DNA of 64,000 nucleotides. Origin: Ailanthus altissimus (taxonomy: Eukaryota; Streptophyta; Magnoliopsida; Sapindales; Simaroubaceae). The notes under the pieces are model-generated. The model was not told where the DNA came from, did not search any database, and was given only the letters and a program-made list of their open reading frames with translations. The stretch covers positions 24,782,501 through 24,846,500 of the forward strand of contig OX327695.1 of the NCBI GenBank assembly GCA_946807835.1, read 5' to 3'. A program made the position numbers and the translations under genes. Below are positions 58,004-64,000 of the stretch, piece by piece; within the stretch, counting starts at the first letter, position 1; every line of letters begins with the position of its first letter.

Positions 58004-59591
58004 TGTAGGAACGATTTTAAAATTTTTTATGTCTATTTTAATTTAGTAACATGATGGTATAAAAAAAATACATCAATTGTTAATTTTCAACAGACATTTT
58101 TTGTTAACATCAGAAAATCTTCTACGCTGTATCTCCTACCAATGGACTACTCGTGTGGGCGAGTTGATAAATTACAGAAGATCTAAATTTTGTGCACTTA
58201 ATTTTTTATCTCTAAAAAAAATTTAGCTTAAAAGAAGCACTAAAAAAGAATACGTAAAAGTGATTCTAATAATCCAGTTTACAGTACAAGAGCCCTTATT
58301 TTATCTAAACTCCTAATCCTATTAGAATTAAGATAAAATAATATATTTATATTATTTAATTTAGATAATATAATATCTAATATTATCTTTACTTTAAATA
58401 ATTTAGATAATTCATAATTATCTAATTTAAATAAATAATCTAATTATTTAATTTAAATAAATAATCTAATTATTTATTTAATTCCATAATTATTATGGAC
58501 TGACCGATAATTGATTGAGCCCAATAATTTTAATCAAATTAAATATGAGACAATAAGATTAATTAATTGGTCCTTATAAGTTTAATAAAATTAAAATCGG
58601 GTCAATTAATAATTTAGATCCTATAATTAATTCAATATTTTATTTTAGTGTTTATGGAGCTAGCATGAGGACTTGATGGACCTACAAAATTAAGCTCAAA
58701 TAAATTAAATTATTTAATTAAACTCGTTAATCAATATGATTTTATTTATTAACTTTATATTATTCCACTAAAACTATAAAACTGAACTCTTAATTTTGCA
58801 TATAAATTATAAAACAAAAAATTATTTTTGTCTATTTAATAATCATTTCATATAAATCAATCTTCCATAAGTATTCATAATTAGAGTTAGGTCAAGTGTT
58901 CGTTAACCTCTTTAATTAAATCTTTATCTTTGATCTACATTGATCCTTTTTTGAGCATTCAATTTTTAAGGGAACAATTTATCTAACTTTTTTTAAGAAG
59001 GAGTGGATTCCATATCTATGAGAAATGTTCATAACTATCCATTTTGTTATATTTATAAAATACTTAGTAATTGACTGAAAATCTTTTACAATATTTTCCT
59101 TAAAAAATAATAAACATAACTCAATGAATATGAGTTCACTAATCATCCAGGATTAAGATTAATTCATATATGATTATATTATGATAAAATAAATTCTTTT
59201 TACTAACGGAGATTAATTGAGAATTAATTTTATCGTGGTCCAATCTTATATAATAATTATTATATATAGCACTTCTATTTTCTATGTTATACATAGAATG
59301 ATCCAGATAAGATCATTGCATACAATATACAAATGGACTGCAATTATAGTCAATCAAAATGAAGTTTTCATCTTCATCCAAACTAAGGACAAATTTAGAT
59401 TATTATGTTTAAACTTAATCCTCTCGTATATAACTATTATATACTAAGTTTAATGTTACATTTAATAATTAAGAAATTTCATGGCATTTAAATACAAACA
59501 ATCATAATTATAAACATAATATTGAATGAATAACCATTTTTAATCATTTTTATTAGTATCTAAATACAAAGAATCAATCAAACTTTTAACA
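58004..59591 (-). repeat. Copia 5' LTR (about 1.6 kb)
   Basis: On the + strand it begins TGTAGGAACGATTTTAAAA and is matched along its length by 48240-49793, which begins TGCAGGATCGATTTAAAA. The right end is poorly defined (about 59,591, ..TTTTAACA). The primer-binding site lies just to the left. Confidence 0.8.
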
Positions 59592-59632
59592 CCAAAAATA
59601 ATTTTTGTTAATCAATAACCACTTACTTTTGT

Positions 59633-59877
59633 CACTGCAGAACGTGTAGGACTAAAATTTGCAAGTTTAGCCCTTAAATCTTTACCAAGCAGAATAATTT
59701 CACTGCTTATATCCTTATGCACATATCCGGGATCAGTGCAGTTGTGAAGATAATTAAGTCCATGAGCAACATCCAAAGCAATCTGAAACCTGATACTCAA
59801 ACTCTCAAATTCAAGAAACCTCATATTATGGAGCTAATCCCTTAGAGAATCGTCTACCATAAATTCATAAACAAGGT
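59633..59877 (-). pseudogene. LYK4-like LysM receptor kinase: middle of kinase domain
   Basis: The - strand frame reads LVYEFMVDDSLRD, a TAG stop, then LHNMRFLEF..., IALDVAHGLNYLHN, GYVHKDISSEIILLGKDLRA, KLANFSPTRSAVTK, followed by the donor GTAAGTGG at 59632. LYK4/LYK5-type proteins have a matching block with HKDI...NIL...RAKIANF. The stop and changed residues (SSEIILL for SSNILL) show decay. The left neighbour is the copia element in the following intron. The right neighbour is the truncated element that split the exon. Confidence 0.87.
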
Positions 59878-60728
59878 TATTGAGAAAGAGAACACCCTTC
59901 TCCCTCTCGAGATTAGATTGAAGCGAAGAACCTAAGATTCAACCGAGAACCATAAACTCCTTGCGTAGCAGAATAACCTGTTAATCAAATACAATAGCAA
60001 GAATTCAAAGCAGAATATAAAAGAGCACAATGCAATTTTACGTGGTTCGGCCAATTGCCTACATCTATGGTGAATCCAAGGATCCTAACCTCTCTTATTA
60101 ACTCTCTAGAGATTTTACAAGGAAAACCCAATGAAGAACCCTTAAAAGGACCTAATGTTTAGTGTACCTTTACTCTACCACGAGCAATGAACACCTAAAT
60201 GACGGTTCCACCCTAGCGCACATAAGCACTTAGTGTCTACCCAGTTCTTTCCATATCTTAGAGTCTCTCTTAATGCTTAATCTCAATTAAAGGGTTTACA
60301 AGTATTTATATAAGGTTTATTTCGTGACTACTAACCCTATTCCTTGTTGGAGTAAGAGTCCACTTGTTTTGGAAGTACTAAACTTCCAAAAACTTGAAAT
60401 CTGGATAAAAAAAACGGACATCCTGATGCTTCTAGCACCATGGCACTCATTCCTATAAATCTCCACTTTGGTATTCATCTCAATTCTTGTCTAACCAAGA
60501 TTAATAAATCACCAATTTTCCAAAAAACCCCTTGATTCAAAATCTTTCAAATAAGAAGGCTTCGGGATCTGATCTACACCAATAATCTATCACCTAGAGT
60601 TGAGTCCAGGTAAGTCTTCACCAGGCAAGTGACTTTGGTCTCTAAAGGCATTCGTGCACCTTGCATAGGGTATGGATGCGTTGCACTCATTTTCGACCCT
60701 CATCACCTCAGTGAGCATGGTTCGGATG

Positions 60729-61052
60729 TTACCTAGTGGTCTGTATTACCTCAACACCCCACGTTAGGCCACTCATGGCAATCCCAGTAAGCACATATAG
60801 CCCTCCATTGTGCTTTTCACCATCAAACCTTATAGTTTTTTTCTCAAACCTTATAGTTCTTTTCTCTACCCTTAGTTTTTCTTTTTTTGCTCTAACCGAA
60901 TACCCTTCCTCATCGAGCTTGCCTAGGGATATCAAGTTTCTCCTCAGTTTAGGAACATGGCTTACACCATGTAAGTCCTTAATTTCTCCATCTTGCATCC
61001 TCAGCCTTATGTCACCAACTCCTATGATCTCATAAGTCATGTCATTCCCCAT
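60729..61052 (-). pseudogene. Copia protease-region remnant
   Basis: The frame MGNDMTYEIIGVGDIRLRMQ ... GVSHVPKLRRNLISLGKLD is the typical segment between the copia protease and gag-pre-integrase. A short duplicated stretch (KRTIRFEKKTIRF) is present. The frame ends shortly after, near the 3' LTR, without any integrase sequence. Confidence 0.82.
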
Positions 61053-61199
61053 TAGAGCTTTACCTTACTTGATTTTGTAGTTGATAAACATCGATTTGTC
61101 GGGACACATATGGACGTTGTACCCAAAATCTAGTATTTATTTGCCAGCGTACTTTCCCTATGAGGCTACCAATGTGTCTACAATTTCGGTATCTTCCTC

Positions 61200-61935
61200 A
61201 ATACCGATTGCAGCCTACCCTTACTGGCCTTCTGATTTTGGACAATCCTTCCCAAAGTGCCAATCCTTATTATAAAGGAAACACTTCTTGGATCTCCTCT
61301 TTGATTGGTTGCTTTTCCTTCCTTATGCAAGCAATATTGCTCCACTCTCAGACTCAGATCTCTATGTCAATTCTTTTGAGTTCAGTGATGCCTTAACGTC
61401 ATTCATCATTAAAGACTCCGTACTATACAACAACGTATCCATAAAACTCTCATAGCTCTTTGGCAACAAACTTAACAAGATAATGGCCTTATCTTCATCC
61501 TCAGTCTTGATGCCCAGTTGCTCAAGACTTATAATGATCTTATTGAACTCGTCAATGTGAGTTCTCAATGAAGATCCCTAGTGCATTGTTAGCTGATGTA
61601 GTTTCTTTTTCACAAAAAGTCTATTTGCAAAAGACTTCTTCATGTACAATGCCTCAAGTCTTTTCTATAACCCCAAAGCGATTTTTTCATCACCAACTTT
61701 TCTTTATAATTCGTCGCTCAACACTAGCATTATAGTGTTGATAGTCTTTTTCTTAATCGTGTCCTAATTTTTCTGTCCGAACTTTGAGGTTGTCGTCCCA
61801 TTGCTAGTTGAGGAATTGGCTTCCTCCAAAGCTGAGTCTAGCCCTTCATTCACTAGTAGAGCCTAATCTTCTTTCTCCAAAGATTGAAATCATTCATCCC
61901 ATTGAACTTCTCTATTTCTTGTTTAATTGCAGCCA
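61200..61935 (-). pseudogene. Copia gag remnant
   Basis: The start lies at about 61,935 on the - strand (MAAIKQEIEKFNGMNDFNLW). A stop follows soon after. At 61362-61568 is a gag block (HIDEFNKIIISLEQLGIK ... LLPKSYESFMDTLLY, UBN2/Retrotran_gag_2 type). Near 61,235-61,290 is a knuckle CFLYNKDWHFGKDCPK with one zinc cysteine lost. Confidence 0.82.
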
Positions 61936-62800
61936 TGGTTTAAATACCCAAAGTGTGTATTATCGAACCTGACTCTGATACCAGTTTGTTGAGGGAGGGA
62001 ACACCCTTCTCCCTCTCGAGATTAGGTTGAAGTGAAGAACCCAAGATTCAACCTAGATCCCTAATCTCTTTGCGTAGCAAAATAACCTGTTAATCAAACA
62101 AAATAGCAAGAATCTAAAGCAGAATATAAAAGAGCACAATGCAATTTTACATGGTTCGGCCAATTGCCTACGTCTATGGTGAATCCAAGGATCCTAGCCT
62201 CTCTTATTAACTCCCTAGAGATTTTACAAGAAAAATCCAATGAAGAACCCTTAAAAGGACTTAATGTTTAGTGTACCTTTACTCTACCACGAGCAATGAA
62301 CACCCAAATGATGGTTCCACTCTAGCGCACATAAGCACTTAGTGTCTACCCAGTTCTTCCCATCTCTTAGAGTCTCTCTTAATGCTTAATCTCAACTAAA
62401 AAGATTTACAAGTATTTATATAGGATTTATTTTGTGACTACTAACCCTATTCCTTGTTGGAGTAAGAGTCCATTTGTTTTGGAAGTCCTAAACTTTTTAA
62501 AACTTGAAATTCGGATAAAAAACGGACATTCTAACGCTTTTGGGGCTGCGGCACTGGCCATTATCATGCCCATCGTTGCGGCGCTGGGGTCCTAGTGCTG
62601 GGCTTTTGGTTTGGGTGCTGTGGCACTCAGCCCTGAGCTCTGCGACGCTTGGCCCTAGTGCCTTCCTATGCGTTTTCTTCGCTTCCTTCGCGTTTTCGAG
62701 TCCCGTTTTGCTTCCCCTTTAGTGTCCCACACGTCTTAGGCTTCTTTATAATGTCTCACACGTTCTAGACTTCTTGTGACTCTTTACTTTAATATTCATC

Positions 62801-63071
62801 TCAATTTTTATCCAATTAAAATTGTTGAATTACTAATTTTTCAATAAAAATAAAAGATCCCTTCAAGCTCACATGCTCCAAAAAGACTTATCAATTTTTA
62901 TCAAATTAAAATTGTTGAATTACTAATTTTTCAATAAAGATAAAAGATCCCTTCAAGCTCACATGCTCTAAAAAAACTTATCAATTTTTATCCAATTAAA
63001 ATTGTTAAATTACTAATTTTTCAATAAAGATAAAAGTTCCCTTCAAGCTCACATGCTCCAAAAAGACTTAT
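62801..63071. repeat. 90-bp tandem repeat, three units, across the LTR/host junction
   Basis: Units start near 62,801, 62,891 and 62,981 with exact 90-bp spacing. Each unit holds the outer LTR end (ATTGTTGAATTACTAATTTT) plus host kinase sequence (CCCTTCAAGCTCACATGCTC). The repeat therefore arose after the copia insertion, by duplication of the junction. Units differ by only a few bases. Confidence 0.92.
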
Positions 63072-64000
63072 CAGATTGAAGTGGTTGACATTTTTCAGTA
63101 AATTCACCTCCTTGGACACATTTTTTTATAGCTATCATATTTCCATTGAGAATCCCGCAATAAACAGAACCGCCTATTATGTTTTGGGAGCTGAAATTTT
63201 CAGTACCCACATCTAATTCTTCATATTTGTAGAATTATAATTCTTGATCCGCCTGGGCAACGCTAACTAGAAAATCCTCAGTTAGATCACATTTCTTTTT
63301 CCTCTTTTGATCCTTTTGAGCTGCCTCATCTCGTCTTCTTATACTGCAACAAGACTACAGACAGAACGAAGCAGAGGACTAACAAAGAAATTCCAATCCA
63401 ACCCAAACGTAAATTCTTTTCCATGACTTTTTGTCATAAATATATATCAACTCGGAACAAATGGAGCAAAGTTGGGCGGTGGAGGGTAGTGATTTTTGGT
63501 TTGAGAGCTTAGAGGTTCAGTTGACAATGGATAAGAATGGTTGTGAAGGGATAAAGAGCTGGCTCATCTTCTGCGAATCCATTTGCATAAACTACACTTT
63601 CTTTACTTACATTAAACTCTTACTAATATCAGTAACATTATCACCTCAACTAACCAAATAAGTGAATAGACATTTGGTTCCATTTACAGCTTGATTACTT
63701 GTTGGACAAGCACATCTAAGTGGTACTTGTAATATAAAACCAGGAAGCAAGCTTGTTGCATTATAATTGTTCTCACGCACAGGAATATTACAAGTAGACA
63801 AACCCTGTATGTGTTGTCTGCTATGGTGAAATAAGAATCATATATGGTGGGAATGACAAAATAGGTGTTTGTCTGAGAGTACTGACATGAACAGCAACAA
63901 GTTACAGGAACAATCACCTCTTTGTTTGGAGGCAAGGCTGCTGCAAATTTTGAGATGTCATTGATTCGGGCAAGTTCAGATGGGTCTGAAAATGTGAGGT
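63072..64000 (-). pseudogene. LYK4-like LysM receptor kinase: LysM, TM and kinase N-lobe
   Basis: Reading left from 64,000 on the - strand: a LysM region with PPNKEVIVPVTCCCSCQYSQ and TYFVIPTIYDSYFTIADNTY, then a one-base frameshift near 63,805, then CACPTSNQAV-type sequence, a TGA near 63,635, and another frameshift near 63,610. After that come a proline-rich juncture, a decayed membrane segment (about 63,310-63,420), YEELDVGTENFSS, GGSVYCGILNGNMIAIKK, a small deletion, and EVNLLKNVNHFNLISLFGAC. This matches LYK4-type receptors, which help CERK1 perceive chitin. The 5' end is outside the window. At least four independent lesions make it a pseudogene. Confidence 0.88.

Larger units (their letters stand above)
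48240..59591 (-). mobile_element. Ty1/copia retrotransposon (11.4 kb with nested LTR)
   Basis: On the - strand, the 5' LTR is about 58004-59591. A primer-binding site (TTGGTATTAGAGTTAGG, just left of 58,004) follows. Then come gag, gag-pre-integrase, integrase, RT and RNase H in copia order, and a purine tract AGTGGGAGATTAT near 52,793. The 3' LTR is 48240-49793 plus 52646 to about 52,789, split by a solo LTR. The LTRs have diverged clearly and the coding part carries many stops and frameshifts. It sits in an intron of the LYK4-like pseudogene. No convincing target duplication was found at the outer ends. Confidence 0.87.
59878..62846 (-). mobile_element. Truncated copia element with gag and protease only (3 kb)
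   Basis: LTRs are 61987-62846 (5' on the - strand) and 59878 to about 60,526 (3'). The primer-binding site TGGTATCAGAGTC follows the 5' LTR on the - strand. The 1.46-kb interior encodes gag and a protease-region piece, and integrase, RT and RNase H are absent. LTRs match the solo LTRs at 268, 35,407 and 46,971. It lies inside the kinase exon between GACELEGIFYF and LVYEF. Terminal TG has decayed to TA at both outer ends. Confidence 0.85.

Overview
The window is nuclear DNA from a flowering plant, most likely a eudicot. It has AT-rich intergenic DNA, GT-AG introns, nested LTR retrotransposons, a tRNA-derived SINE, and plant-only gene families (DA1-related peptidases, LysM receptor kinases, a PPR protein). 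The NFP-type receptor next to a LYK4-like relic would suit a rosid, but I cannot name the species. No tools were run. Exon borders come from reading splice sites and from comparing the three gene copies with one another.

Region 1 (about 1-40,935): a tandem triplication of a DA1-RELATED 1 (DAR1)-like ubiquitin-dependent peptidase gene, all on the + strand (coding 1334-6520, 20540-25716, 34441-40635). Each copy reads as 11 coding exons in the same phases (541, 538 and 554 aa), with two UIMs, a LIM domain and an HEMMH zinc-peptidase motif. All three look potentially functional. The intergenic units are homologous too, and the right-hand duplication breakpoint lies near 40,930. Later insertions differ between copies: a 963-bp solo LTR in the 5' leader intron of copy 1; an 8.4-kb defective chromovirus (8646-17001), itself carrying two foreign solo LTRs, between copies 1 and 2; a SINE at 17090-17215; a Mutator-like element at 29090-30207 and LTR-like DNA near 31.9-32.4 kb upstream of copy 3; and a 1-kb solo LTR in intron 2 of copy 3.

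Region 2 (about 41.6-42.7 kb): a broken PPR gene.

Region 3 (44,817-46,676): an intact, intronless LysM receptor kinase, the NFP/NFR5 (LYR-type) orthologue. It has three LysM domains, one transmembrane segment and a kinase fold without a P-loop, DFG or activation loop.

Region 4 (about 46,970-64,000, - strand): a LYK4-like LysM receptor kinase pseudogene in three visible pieces. It is split by an 11.4-kb copia element in an intron (itself holding a 2.85-kb solo LTR) and by a 3-kb gag-protease-only copia derivative inside the kinase exon. A solo LTR cuts its 3' end.

The working genes are growth control (DAR1 peptidases) and chitooligosaccharide/lipochitooligosaccharide perception (NFP). Nothing in the sequence shows them acting together. 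I found no bacterial-type operon, CRISPR or wholly new system. The most informative features are the tandem peptidase family, the dated nested insertions with clear target-site duplications, and the decayed receptor beside an intact one.
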